From: Vreelandella profundi
Lineage (GTDB): Bacteria; Pseudomonadota; Gammaproteobacteria; Pseudomonadales; Halomonadaceae
Length of the DNA stretch: 64,000 nt
Assembly (NCBI RefSeq): GCF_019722725.1
Contig: NZ_CP077941.1
Span: 1,178,001-1,242,000, forward strand
Direction of reading: 5' to 3'
The notes under the pieces are model-generated. The model saw nothing but the letters and a program-made list of their open reading frames with translations. It did not search any database and was not told where the DNA came from. The translations under genes and the position numbers were made by a program. This document shows, piece after piece, positions 1-11,400 of this stretch. Each line of letters begins with the position of its first letter. The stretch's first letter is position 1.

Positions 1-64
1 TCTTGCTCGCATTTTAAGAGGTCTTGTTAGAAATGCTATCTCTAAATTAGGTTGATACTGATAT

Positions 65-1306
65 ATGGCACGATTTTTTAGTATGCTTGATAGAAGCCTT
101 CCCTTTTTAACCGCCGCTAGCCCAGGTGGTTTTAGAATATTTGTGCTGGGCTTTACTGGTTTTTTTATGGCCCGAGAAGATATTACATACTTTTCGGCTG
201 AATATACATTGGCATCATTTTTCGTGATGATATCTGGAATCGGATTTGCCACCATTTTGATGAAAAGTATGGCAGAAAAAGAAAGCTTTGCGCTTTTTCT
301 GAACTATGCAATTTCTTCGGTCTTCATCGGAGGGGGGGTGTCGATATTTTGTTTGTTTTTGATCTCTTATATCGTACCCGTGCCAGATTTCTATTCGGTT
401 TTCGTATTGATAGTGGTTACTTCAGTTTATCAGGTGTTTCGTAATTACTTGGTTTTTAAGCGAAGCTTTTTAATGCTGTTGGTTAATGATTTATTAGTTG
501 GCATTTTCTTTGTCGCAGTATCGTTGGTGCTGTTTTTGAACTTTGGTCATTTAGATGTCGCTGATGTGTTAGATCTACTGTCAGTTTCATATTCTTTAGC
601 CTTGCTAATGATGATTTCATTTATGTTGATAATCAAAAAGGTACGATTGGCAGATGGAGTGGGATGGGTGTCTAAACAGAGTGTTATATCTAGTTTAGTT
701 GTAGGTCTATCTAATTCTGCCAGTAGCGGAGTCGGTTTTATTCTTCCATCGCTTTTTGTTTCACTAGGTGGAGGAGATGTCGCTATAGTAGCTTCGCTGG
801 CAGCCGCTGTTTTTAGTGCGATGTCAGCTCTGCCCCGGGGTATGATCAATAATAATGCTGCCAGTTTGTCACGAATGGTTTTAGTTCGTGAATACTCTTA
901 TCAATTTATTATTAAGCTAAAGCAAAAAATAAACAGATTGGTTTTTGTGTTGGTGCCTTTATTGTCTTTTCTAATAATTTTTTACTTCTATGTGATAGGC
1001 ACTGTCAGTGAGTTTTGGATGGTGATTTTTTTTGTATGTTCTTTTGGATTTAACGTCGCATCTGGGCAGTTAGGGGTAGTAGAGTCAGTGCTCATTAATT
1101 TTTGTGGATATGAACGTCTTTCACTTTATTTTAATGCCGCTGTCTTTAGCTTGATAATGACTTTGTTTTTTATCGTAAAATATTTGCCTTCCGCGGGTGA
1201 GCTTATATTTTTAGTTTATTTTATTCCCATTTTCCTAGGAATTGTTAATATTTTAAGGATGCTCTGGTATCAGAAATTAGTTAAGCGGTTTTTTCAACCA
1301 TGTTGA
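65..1306 (+). CDS. Wzx/MATE-like polysaccharide flippase
   Basis: A 413-residue protein that is hydrophobic almost throughout, with about 12 predicted membrane segments and short basic loops, as expected for the MATE/Wzx (MVF) superfamily that flips lipid-linked glycans across the inner membrane. The N-terminus (FRIFVLGFTGFF) and the even helix spacing fit a flippase, but no diagnostic motif gives the substrate. Base composition is strongly AT-rich, with many TTT, TTA and ATA codons, unlike every other gene here; such composition is typical of horizontally exchanged O-antigen or capsule loci. It is probably the last gene of a locus lying to the left. Assignment to the superfamily is fairly sure; the exact substrate is unknown. 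Confidence 0.7.
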   Translation: MARFFSMLDRSLPFLTAASPGGFRIFVLGFTGFFMAREDITYFSAEYTLASFFVMISGIGFATILMKSMAEKESFALFLNYAISSVFIGGGVSIFCLFLISYIVPVPDFYSVFVLIVVTSVYQVFRNYLVFKRSFLMLLVNDLLVGIFFVAVSLVLFLNFGHLDVADVLDLLSVSYSLALLMMISFMLIIKKVRLADGVGWVSKQSVISSLVVGLSNSASSGVGFILPSLFVSLGGGDVAIVASLAAAVFSAMSALPRGMINNNAASLSRMVLVREYSYQFIIKLKQKINRLVFVLVPLLSFLIIFYFYVIGTVSEFWMVIFFVCSFGFNVASGQLGVVESVLINFCGYERLSLYFNAAVFSLIMTLFFIVKYLPSAGELIFLVYFIPIFLGIVNILRMLWYQKLVKRFFQPC

Positions 1307-1397
1307 TCTCTTCTCTCAGTCCAGTACAGTTCTTTTAGTCTAGCTGTAAGATTAGCTATGTTGTTTTCGTTTAAAAATCGTTTATTTTATTTTGATG

Positions 1398-1416
1398 TTG
1401 CACCAGCCTTGTGCAA
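1398..1416. promoter_or_regulatory. Candidate NtrC-type enhancer site upstream of gdhA
   Basis: The dyad TTGCAC-N7-GTGCAA is seen directly. Its core GCAC-N7-GTGC has the spacing of known NtrC (NRI) binding sites. It lies about 70 bp upstream of a sequence with sigma-54 spacing and about 150 bp upstream of the gdhA start. A regulatory role is inferred from arrangement and from the nitrogen-assimilation function of the gene. Confidence 0.45.
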
Positions 1417-1466
1417 AAAAATATAGACTTTGGTCTTAATTTTGCGCATTAAAACGTTATACCGAA

Positions 1467-1484
1467 CCGGCATAGGGTATGCAG
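1467..1484 (+). promoter_or_regulatory. Candidate sigma-54 promoter for gdhA
   Basis: GG at 1469-1470 and GC at 1481-1482 are separated by exactly 10 nt, as in -24/-12 promoters, in the context CCGGCA...TATGCAG. The match outside the invariant GG and GC is only partial. Taken alone it would be weak; an NtrC-like dyad upstream makes it more credible. The predicted transcript start is near 1493, giving a leader of about 70 nt. Confidence 0.35.
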
Positions 1485-1508
1485 GAGGGCGCGCCCGCAG
1501 TTAAATAA

Positions 1509-2915
<1,407 letters not shown>

Positions 2916-2952
2916 TCGCCTTTGTTATGTGAATCGCCTATACTGATGGCAT

Positions 2953-2985
2953 ACAGTCCTTCCCTTCTGGGGGAGGACTGTTTTT
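2953..2985 (+). terminator. Rho-independent terminator of gdhA
   Basis: ACAGTCCT(TCCC) pairs with (GGGG)AGGACTGT across a short loop, giving about 12 bp with one G-T pair, followed directly by TTTTT. It sits 38 bp after the gdhA stop. Confidence 0.9.
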
Positions 2986-3065
2986 GTTGGTAGCTTTTCA
3001 TACCGTTAATTCATCTTCAAAACAAATTAATTTTTTGATTTTGTTGCTTTCTAAGGAGAGTAAGC

Positions 3066-3479
3066 ATGGGGCAGCGTCCTCCTATTACCATTAACCGTCT
3101 TGATGCCGAGCGCCTTCAGCGCCTGATTGATAGTGCATCTGACAAGGACTTGATGGTGGCGGAACTACTCGAAGAAGAGTTGTCTCGTGGGGAAGTTATC
3201 GATCCTCAAGAAATTCCTGACGATGTTGTCAGTATGAATAGCCAGGTACGTTTTACCGATTTGTCTAGGGAGCGCAGCATGGTTCGCACCTTAGTGTACC
3301 CCCACTTGCTGGACAGTGTGGCTGATGGGATTTCAGTGATGGCCCCCATCGGTGCGGCGTTAATTGGCTTAAAGGTCGGCAGCGTCATCGAGTGGCCATT
3401 ACCTAATAACACCGAAGTTCGCCTGCGTATCGATGCTATCGTTTGGCAGCCAGAGCGCGAAAAACAGTTTCATCGCTAG
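3066..3479 (+). CDS. rnk: Rnk, nucleoside diphosphate kinase regulator
   Basis: This 137-residue protein matches Rnk in length and architecture: an N-terminal helical segment (about residues 8-45, ITINRLDAERLQRLID) and a C-terminal GreA/GreB-like domain of the FKBP fold (about 50-130, including SVMAPIGAALIGLKVGS and a final basic VWQPER). Family members bind RNA polymerase at the secondary channel, and Rnk influences nucleoside diphosphate kinase and exopolysaccharide synthesis in Pseudomonas and E. coli. A good SD (AAGGAGAG) precedes the ATG. It is convergent with rfaH, the stops being only about 6 nt apart, with no terminator visible between them. Confidence 0.92.
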   Translation: MGQRPPITINRLDAERLQRLIDSASDKDLMVAELLEEELSRGEVIDPQEIPDDVVSMNSQVRFTDLSRERSMVRTLVYPHLLDSVADGISVMAPIGAALIGLKVGSVIEWPLPNNTEVRLRIDAIVWQPEREKQFHR

Positions 3480-3485
3480 GTGACG

Positions 3486-4124
3486 CTAGGATTTTACCAA
3501 GCTGCCCACAGGTAGTTCGATGTGCTGAGGGCGCTGCAAAACATTGAGTAAAACGATGGCGCGTTCTTCGCCTTTGCAGTGCGTGAAAATAGCTTCTAAG
3601 TCTTTAAACGGGCCATCAGTGATAGTAACTTTCTCGCCGGCGCTGAAGTAGCTATGAACGCCTTCCTGACGATGTGGCTGTGCACGTAACGTTTCGACCA
3701 GCGATGCGGGCACAGACACCGGCCTGTCGCCGAAAGTTAGCAGCCGGAGGACGCCACGGGTGGAGCGAATGGGTCGCCAGTTGCTGGCTATCTGGTCTAA
3801 GCAGATAAACAGGTAGTAAGGAAACAGAGGTTCAACGACGGTGGTTAGCTTACCTTGACGTTTGCGTTGGGCATTCAGCACCGGATGGAACACTTCATAA
3901 CCTTGGTTAGCGAGGTGCTCGGCGGCGCGAAATGACTCGCTTCCTTTGCACTGAATAACATACCAGGCGGAGGCTTGGTTTTCAGATGCCAGGTTTTCAG
4001 ATGCCAGGTTTTCAGATGCCAGGTTTTCAGATGCCAGGTTTTCAGATGCCAGGTTTTCAGAGACCAGGTTTTCAGAGACTGAGTGTTCTGAGACGGTGCT
4101 TTCCGCGCCTTCGTCGACGTCCAT
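3486..4124 (-). CDS. rfaH: RfaH-type NusG paralogue with repeat-bearing N-terminal extension
   Basis: From about residue 52 (SAWYVIQCKGSESFRAAEHL) the protein matches RfaH: an NGN domain with PLFPYYLFICLD and STRGVLRLLTFG, then a KOW-type C-terminal domain (GEKVTITDGPFKDLEAIF). RfaH recruits to paused RNA polymerase at ops sites and suppresses termination in long surface-polysaccharide operons. Normal RfaH is about 160 residues; this one is 212 because of an acidic N-terminal extension with eight 5-residue repeats (SENLA type). The ATG has a good SD (AAGGA, 7 nt away) and no ATG, GTG or TTG codon lies between it and the NGN domain, so the repeats should be translated. It follows the oxoamine synthase gene by 32 nt and is probably its operon partner. 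Confidence 0.9.
   Translation of the reverse strand: MDVDEGAESTVSEHSVSENLVSENLASENLASENLASENLASENLASENQASAWYVIQCKGSESFRAAEHLANQGYEVFHPVLNAQRKRQGKLTTVVEPLFPYYLFICLDQIASNWRPIRSTRGVLRLLTFGDRPVSVPASLVETLRAQPHRQEGVHSYFSAGEKVTITDGPFKDLEAIFTHCKGEERAIVLLNVLQRPQHIELPVGSLVKS
3972..4091 (-). repeat. 15-bp in-frame tandem repeat in rfaH (8 pentapeptide units)
   Basis: Eight consecutive 15-bp units encode SEHSV, SENLV, five SENLA and SENQA. The central copies are identical at DNA level (unit GTTTTCAGATGCCAG on the + strand). Because the unit is a multiple of three, gain or loss of copies keeps the frame. There are no spacers, so this is not a CRISPR array. Confidence 0.97.
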
Positions 4125-4156
4125 GCGATCATCCTTAGCTTTGAAGCGCTGATTTA

Positions 4157-5470
4157 TTAGGGCAGCAGTCTGGCGAGTGCATCTAGCGTTTGATCAACCT
4201 GCGACTGAGTATGATCACACGAAAGGAAGAAGCGTAGCCGCGCGCTTTTTTCAGGAACCGCCGGGTGCAAAATTGGCTGTACGTTAATGTGCTGAGCCAG
4301 TAGCCCATGGGAAAGCCGAGCGGCGGCGGCTGAGCTGCCAATAATCACCGGGACCACCGCTGCACCGATGCTTTTGCCGGTATCCAGCCCGCGCGCCTTT
4401 GCCTGCTCAAGGAAGTAGCGCGAAATGCTGTGGAGTCGCTGTACGCGTTCCGGCTCCTGCTGAAGTAGTTCTAGGGCCATCAAGGAAGGCGCAGCCACCT
4501 GGGCTGGCATGCCAACGCTGTAGAGAAAGCCTGGCGCAAGGTAGCGAAGCATTTCAACCAACGGTTTGCTGCCGGCAATATAGCCCCCGCAGCCCGCCAT
4601 GGATTTACTCATGGTGCCCATCCAGATATCCACGTCTCGCGAGTCGATATCAAAATATTCGCGCAGCCCAAGGCCGGTATCGCCCATCACACCAAAAGAG
4701 TGTGCTTCATCAACCATTAGCCATGCTTGATGGCGCTGCTTAATTTCGATAAAGCGGGGAAGCTCAGGGATGTCGCCATCCATGCTGTAAAGCCCTTCAA
4801 TCACCACCAGCACGCGTTCAAACTGATGGCGGTGACGTGCTAACAGGGCTTCCAGCGCAGCGGGATCGTTATGGCTAAACGACATGCGTTTAGCGCCAGA
4901 TAGCTGCGCGCCGACTAACGAACTGTTGTGAATATATTCGTCGTGAAGCACCAGGTCTTTAGGGCCAAGCAAATAGCCAAGCGTTGACACGTTGGTCGCG
5001 TGGCCGCTGACAAAGGCGACGGCATCTTCAACGTCATACGCCTTCGCAAGGGCCTGTTCCAATTCCTGGTGGATGGGCCGCTCGCCGGAAACCACGCGGC
5101 TGGCAGAAACCGATGTGCCATAGCGTGCTACGGCATCACAGGCGGCTTGGTTAATGCGCGGGTCGCCGGAGAAGCCAAGGTAGTTGTAGCTGGCAAAGTT
5201 AATGCAGGTTTGTCCATCGATGACGCTGGTCGCTCCGGCGGTGCCTTCATGCACTTTAAAGAACGGATCGATCAGGCCCAGCTGCTCCGCAGCTTGACGC
5301 ATCATGGCAATTTGCTGGTAGCCAGGCTGGGCATCAAAGCGTGTGAAACGCTCGGGCACCGGACGCTGCTCTGCCCCTTGCTCAGATGAGGCATTGCTAG
5401 CACGCGACGTGGAACGCCTGCGTGCTTGTTCCAGAAGCTGTTGTTTCAGGTCAGAGCGCTTAGCAGTCAT
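4157..5470 (-). CDS. Alpha-oxoamine synthase (AONS/SPT-like, RkpG type)
   Basis: A 437-residue fold-type I PLP enzyme of the family of 8-amino-7-oxononanoate synthase, 2-amino-3-ketobutyrate CoA ligase and serine palmitoyltransferase. Visible landmarks are NFASYNYLGF near residue 91, GSGERP-like SRVVSGERPIHQ, the aspartate in MVDEAHSFGVMG and the PLP lysine in TMSKSMAGCGGY (about residue 288). An extra N-terminal region of about 50 residues is polar and low in complexity. The family condenses an acyl thioester with an amino acid and releases CO2. The start codon overlaps the stop of the PKS gene as ATGA, so the likely acyl donor is the PKS-bound chain (inference). Biotin synthesis is unlikely because no bio genes are nearby. 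The nearest known analogue is rhizobial RkpG. Confidence 0.88.
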   Translation of the reverse strand: MTAKRSDLKQQLLEQARRRSTSRASNASSEQGAEQRPVPERFTRFDAQPGYQQIAMMRQAAEQLGLIDPFFKVHEGTAGATSVIDGQTCINFASYNYLGFSGDPRINQAACDAVARYGTSVSASRVVSGERPIHQELEQALAKAYDVEDAVAFVSGHATNVSTLGYLLGPKDLVLHDEYIHNSSLVGAQLSGAKRMSFSHNDPAALEALLARHRHQFERVLVVIEGLYSMDGDIPELPRFIEIKQRHQAWLMVDEAHSFGVMGDTGLGLREYFDIDSRDVDIWMGTMSKSMAGCGGYIAGSKPLVEMLRYLAPGFLYSVGMPAQVAAPSLMALELLQQEPERVQRLHSISRYFLEQAKARGLDTGKSIGAAVVPVIIGSSAAAARLSHGLLAQHINVQPILHPAVPEKSARLRFFLSCDHTQSQVDQTLDALARLLP

Positions 5471-8400
5471 GATGTCTCGGTTGTCGATGATGATGTCGCG
5501 GGCGCCGGCTCGACGGTCAATTTTTCACTGCCGAAACCCTCCGTGCCGTGCTGTGCGGCCAGCGAAGCAATCGCATTCTGCGAGTCGTCGTCAATGTCGT
5601 CGTGCTGATGCATTTTTTGAATCAGCACACCCGCCAATTTATCCAATGTCGATGCTTCACTGAGTACCATGACTGACACCTGGACGCCCAAACGGTTCTC
5701 AATGGCCGTCATTAGCTCAACGCCCATCAGCGAGTCAAAGCCCATGTCGTAAACCGAGCGATGAACATCGAGCTTGTCTTCATCAATCAGCAGGATGCTG
5801 GCAAGCTCAGTGCGCAGCAGCTCTGTTACCGTGCTGTGCAGCTCCTCAGGAGAAAGGTCGGCCAGCAGGGCGCTGATGTCATCGTCTGCATCCACGCTGT
5901 TATCGTCGTCGCTGGCGCGGGCAATTTCGTTAAAGCGTGGCGCTTCAGCTGTCGGCAGGAAGCGAGCAAGCGCGCCCCACTCAAGCTCTAGCACGCCCAG
6001 GCTTGGCCCTGGCGTTAACAGCATTTGTTCGAGCACGTTAAGCGCGTCATCTGAATGCAGCGCCGAACCGCCTAGGCGTTCTTGCAGCGCATCCCGAGTG
6101 CGGGTGTTGCGCGCCAAAAAGCCAACATCGTCAATTGCGCCCCAGCGTACGCAGGTTGCCGGTAAGCCTGCCGCGCGCCGGTTTGCGGCAAAGCCTTCCA
6201 GCCAGTGGTTAGCCGCCACGTAGCTGGCTTGGCCCGGGTTGCCGAACAGCGTAGTGGCAGAGGAGTAGACAATAAAGAAGTCCAGCGTCGTCTCGCGCGT
6301 CAGCGCATCTAAATGCCGGGCGCCGTCTATTTTGGGCGCCAATACTTTCTGGATACGCTCGGCATCTAAGTTGCGAATCAAACCGTCGTCAATCACCGTG
6401 GCGGCGTGAACAATGCCGCGCAGCGGTGCGAGCTCGCTTTTCGCCCGCTCAAGTGCTGCTGCCAGTGCGGAGCGATCGGTAATGTCACAGGCTAAGGCGA
6501 GTACTTTCACGCCTTCCCGCTCAAACGCCGCAATAGCCGTTTGGGCCTCTTCGCTGGCGGGGCCGCTGCGGCTAAGCAGAATCAGCTGCCGGGCGCCTTT
6601 CGCTACCAGCCACTGAGCCGTTTTTAAGCCAAAGCCGCCGAGGCCGCCCGTCACTAGGTAGCTGGCATCTGCGGATAGCTGCATCGCTGCTGTGCCCATT
6701 AAATCGTTCTTGGGCGGCGAGATAGCCTGTTCGTACGTCACAACCACTTTGCCGATTTGTCGCGCCTGCTGCATGTAGCGGAAAGCGTCAATCACCTGGC
6801 TGTGGCTGAACGAGGTAAACGGCAGTGGGTTCAGCGTGCCGTCATTAAACAGTGCCATCATTTCGCCAAACAGGCGCTGGGTGAGCGCAGGCTGCACCTT
6901 CATAAGCTGGTCGGAATCGATGCCAAAGTAGCTCAGGTTGTTGCGGAAGGGGCGCAGGCCAATGTGAGTGTTTTCATAGAAATCGCGCTTGCCTAGTTCC
7001 AGAAAGCGACCAAACGGGCGCAGCGCGCGCAGGTTCTGATTGATTGCTTCCCCGGCTAGTGAGTTAAGCACCACGTCAACACCTTCGCCCTGGGTATCTT
7101 CGAGGATCTCCTCGGCGAAGGTGAGCGAGCGTGAATCGTAAAGCCGCTCGATGCCCATCAGGCGTAGGAAATCGCGCTTTTCGTCAGAGCCGACCGTGGC
7201 GTAAATTTCCGCACCCAGCCACTGAGCGATTTGTATAGCCGCAATGCCCACGCCGCCTGCTGCGCCGTGAATCAATACTTTTTCGCCTGGTTCTACCCGG
7301 GCTAAATGCTTTAGCGCGTAGTAGACCGTGAAGAAAGTGGTGGGAATAGTGGCCGCGGCGGCAAAGCTAATGCCTTCCGGCAACGGCGCGACAGCATGTT
7401 GGCTAGCGATGACGCGGTCACTGAAGCTGGCCGGGCCGAAGCCCACCACGGCTTGCCCAGGCGTCACGTGCGTCACGTTGCTGCCCACGGTTTCCACCAC
7501 GCCCGAAAACTCAAGGCCTAGCGTTGGTCCGGCAAAGCCGTTTTCAATCGCTTCATCAGAGAGCAGGCCCAGGGTATACATTACATCGCGGAAGTTCAGC
7601 CCGGTGGCTTTAACGCGAATTTCTACTTCGTCAGCATCGGCTTCGGGCAGTGGGCGCGGGCGCCATGCCAGCTGGCGTAGCTGGCCGGGCATAGCAAAAC
7701 CCAGCGTCATCGCCTGGCGCGGCTGCTCGCTTGAGGCTGGCGCTGCTGGCTGCGGCGCGGGTAGCGTGCGTAGTCGCGTCGCAAAGCGATGGCCTTGGCT
7801 ATCGATCAGTGCTTCGTTTTCGCTATCCGGCTGACTGAGTATCTTCGCCCATGTTTTAAGAGCCGGCCCGCTAATGGCCGCCGGTATATCCAGCAGATAA
7901 ACGCTATGCCCCACGGCTTCATTGGCAAGCGAGCGGCCAAAGCCCCACAGCACAGCATCGCCTGGTGCATCGTTATCATCAGGCGTGTGGCTAGTGCCTG
8001 GCATTGTTTGCCAAAGCGGGCTAAGACCACGGGTGACCAGCCATAGTGAGGCCGCGAGCGACTGCTGCTCTAGTGCCAGCGTCCACTGCAAAGCGTGTTC
8101 GCAGCGTGCAGTTTGCTCGGCGGTGCTGCTTGCGCCTAGGCCGCGCAGGTCGATCACATTAAGCGTTAGATCACTATGGTTCACTAACTCTGGCTGGGCC
8201 AGCACATCAGCCAATAACTCAGCAGGTGCGTTTTGGCTGACGCTGAGCAGGGCTGGCGCACCCAGCTGCTGCAGCGTTTCAACTAAGCGTGCTGCGAGGG
8301 TTTCGCTAGCTGAATCAGCGACCACCAAGTGGCGTCGTGAGGTGGCGGTTGAAACCGCTGCCGCTGACGTTTCTGGATAGTGTGCATGCAGAAGATAAGC

Positions 8401-11400
8401 GCCGCTGCCGCTTTCTTCTAACGCTATGGGCGCAGAAACGACAAAGCCTTGATCGTTTAGCCAGCCGATCAGCGTATCTTGCTCCAGCGCCGTTTGATCG
8501 ATACCCGGTGTGGCCAGCAGATCATCAAGCCAGCGGCTGGGAGCAATGCCCACCAGCATTAGCTGAGCGCCAGGGGCCAGCTGCGCGGGTAGCGCTTCAA
8601 TTAACTGACGCGTGGCGAAAGGCTGAGTGACATCGATGCTGACGAATGCCAGCTGTGCTTTTCCAGCGCAAGCCGGTTCAGCAAGCGAAGAAGAATCCTC
8701 TTGGCTCAGATGCTGTACGTCTATCAGCGGGAAGCGTTCTTGCAGCTGATCGGCCTGATGGCGGGCGGTGTCGTGGGTGGTAATCACACGATAATGGCTG
8801 AGGTCGCTATTGGTTGCTTGCCCGCTGCGCTCCAGTAAACGCTCGCCAAGCGCAGGCGCACTAGGGCCGGCTTCCAGTAGCTGCAGGCGCTGCCCGGCGG
8901 GTAGTGACGCTAACAGTGCGTCCACCAACTCCCCCAGCTCGCCCGCGATGGCTTGCCAGCCGCTTTCACCCACTAGAACACGATTTAAGCGCGCTAGTTG
9001 GTTATGGCTAATGCCTAGAGAGTCTAAGTCGCTGGTGCCGCTACGCAGTGCCTGCTGATGTAATCCCAAACGGCCAACGAGGTGAATCGGGGCAAAGTAG
9101 TCTGGGTAATCTTGTACCAGCAGTTGCCAGATAACGTCTGGTGAATGCTGATCTTGAGATGCTTCGTGCGCTGTTTTTTGAGCTGTTTGTTGAGCCAAGC
9201 TTTGCTGGGTAAACGCCTCGCTCAGGCTATCAAGCAGCGGTGCTACCTCATTGCCATAGCGTTGGCCGGTTCGTTCAGCGTAAGTGCTGGCGATATTGGC
9301 CAGCTGCGTCAGTGCTTCGGCGGGGAATGCCAGCGGTCTGGCCTGTAGCGGCGCTGGGGTGAGCTCAATATCAAGATAGCTAAAGTGCTGATGATGGGCG
9401 CGGTTGAGACGAATTGCTTTAAAGCGCGTTTTGCTCAGTACGGCAACAGCGTTCCCGGCCGCGTCATACAGCTCAAAATCAGCGGTAAACGAGTGCGGCG
9501 CACGTTTGCCCATCACCGCGCGGGCTAATACGGGCGCGCCTGCCTGGGTATTTACCTGAATGCGCCCAACGCGTACCGGCACAAAGGCCAGCTGCGCAGC
9601 AAACTCGCTGTGCTGCGCGAGCAGCGGTATAAACATTTGAAAGGCGCTGTCGAGAATGCCGGGGTGAACATGCAGTGTGGTGAGCTGCGCCTGAATCGAG
9701 TCCGGCAGGGCGATTTCGCCTATGACCGCATCGCCTTCAATCCATCCGCGTGAAATGGCCTGAAAAGAAGGGCCGTAGTGCAGGCCAATGCGCTCGGCCA
9801 TTTGCAGGTGGTCGTTTAGCGTATAGTCCGGCGCGCGGCTGGGGAGCACGGGTGCTCTGCGATTAAGCAGGAAGCCACGGCTCTCACGCATTGTGCGGGC
9901 CACGGCGTTGAGCTGCCATTCACTGCTGGTCGCTGGTTCGCGAGAGTGAATTTCAAGACGGCCGTCTTCCGGCAGATAGGTAAGGCGCATGGCGCGACCA
10001 TGTGTGCCGTCTAGCAACAGCGGGGCGCGAATTTCCAGCTCTTCTATATCCAGCAGCGGAGTGTCTTTTAGCTGCAGCGCTGCCGCAAGCGTGAGCTCTA
10101 CAAAACCGGCGCCGGGGAAAACCGCCCCTTCGCCAACCACGTGGTCTGCCAGCCAGGGCAGGCGCTGGGTATCAAGTTGGCTTTCCCACGTGTGTTCATG
10201 CTGAGACAGCGGGTAGCCCAGCAGTGGATGCTGATAATAGCGGCCGAGCAGACCTTGGCTGTCGCCGGTGCTTTGTACCCAGTGATGCTCGCGTTGCCAG
10301 GCATAGCGCGGCAACGAGACGCGCCGACCCTCAACGGGGAAAAAGTTGCTGTCTAGAGCAAGGCCGCTCAGCAGCATCTGGCTTAAGCAGCGCTGTAGTC
10401 CATCCAGCCCCGATTTGTGGCGCTCAATGGTGCCAAAAACGAGGCCTGGGCATTCTAATTGGCGCAGTGAGTCGTTGAGATAGCGACGCAAAATAGGGTG
10501 CGCGCCGATTTCAATAAACACGTTATTGCCTTGCTGAATCAACGCGCTTGCGGCAGCGTCAAACAGCACCGGTTCACGGATATTCTTCCACCAATAGGTG
10601 GCATCTAACTCATGACCGTCAATCAGCGTGCCGGTCACGGTGGAATAGTAGGGAATTTGCGTGGGCTGCGGGGTAATGTCGCCCAGTGCATGAACGACGC
10701 CTGCTTCAATGCTATCCATTGCCGGGCTGTGGAAGGCGTAATCCAGCGGTAAACGCTTAGCGAAAATACTTTGCTCGCTCAGGGCCGCTTCCAATGCGCT
10801 TAGCTGTGCGCTGTCGCCTGCCAGGGTAATGCCTTTCGGGCTGTTAATGCTTGCCAGGCAAACGTTTTCGAACGCAGGCTTTGCCAGCCATTCGGCAATG
10901 TCGTCGGCGCTGATAGCGACAGCGGTCATGGCGCCTTGGCCACGCGTTTTACCCTGATAGTCGCTACGAAAGTAAATGACTTTGACCGCATCTTCCAAGC
11001 TTAGCGCGCCGCTGGCCCAGGCGGCGGCAACTTCACCGACGCTATGGCCGAAAACCGCGGTGGGCATAATGCCTTGTTGGCGCAGCCACTCTGTGAGAGC
11101 TATCTGCAGTGCAAACAGAGCAGGTTGCGCTATCTCAGTCAGTGCAAAACGGTCTTGCTCTGGCTGGGCTTCGGCCTTTGGATTTTCAGTATTGTGACCT
11201 TCAAGCTCGGCGCGTAAAGAGAAACTACCGTACTGCTGGAATAATGCATCAACACGGTCTATCGCCTCAGCGAAGACCGGTGAGTCCTGTAGCAGGTCGC
11301 GCCCCATGGTTTCCCACTGGCAGCCGTTGCCGTCATAAACAAAGACAGGCCCCGCCGCGTTGGATAAGCGCGTAAGTAGCGTGGCGCTTTTTGTTTCACC

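Noticed and set aside
3966..4091. Repeat array considered as CRISPR.
   Set aside because: Units are contiguous 15-mers without spacers, in frame within a gene, and no cas genes are present.
3875..4132. An open frame with a Lys-Thr-Trp-His-Leu repeat on the same strand as rfaH.
   Set aside because: It is the shifted reading of the 15-bp repeat inside rfaH; rfaH itself has the conserved domains and the better SD.
4157..5470. Oxoamine synthase as biotin gene bioF.
   Set aside because: No bioA, bioB, bioC or bioD is near, the N-terminus is extended, and the gene is coupled to a PKS in a capsule operon.
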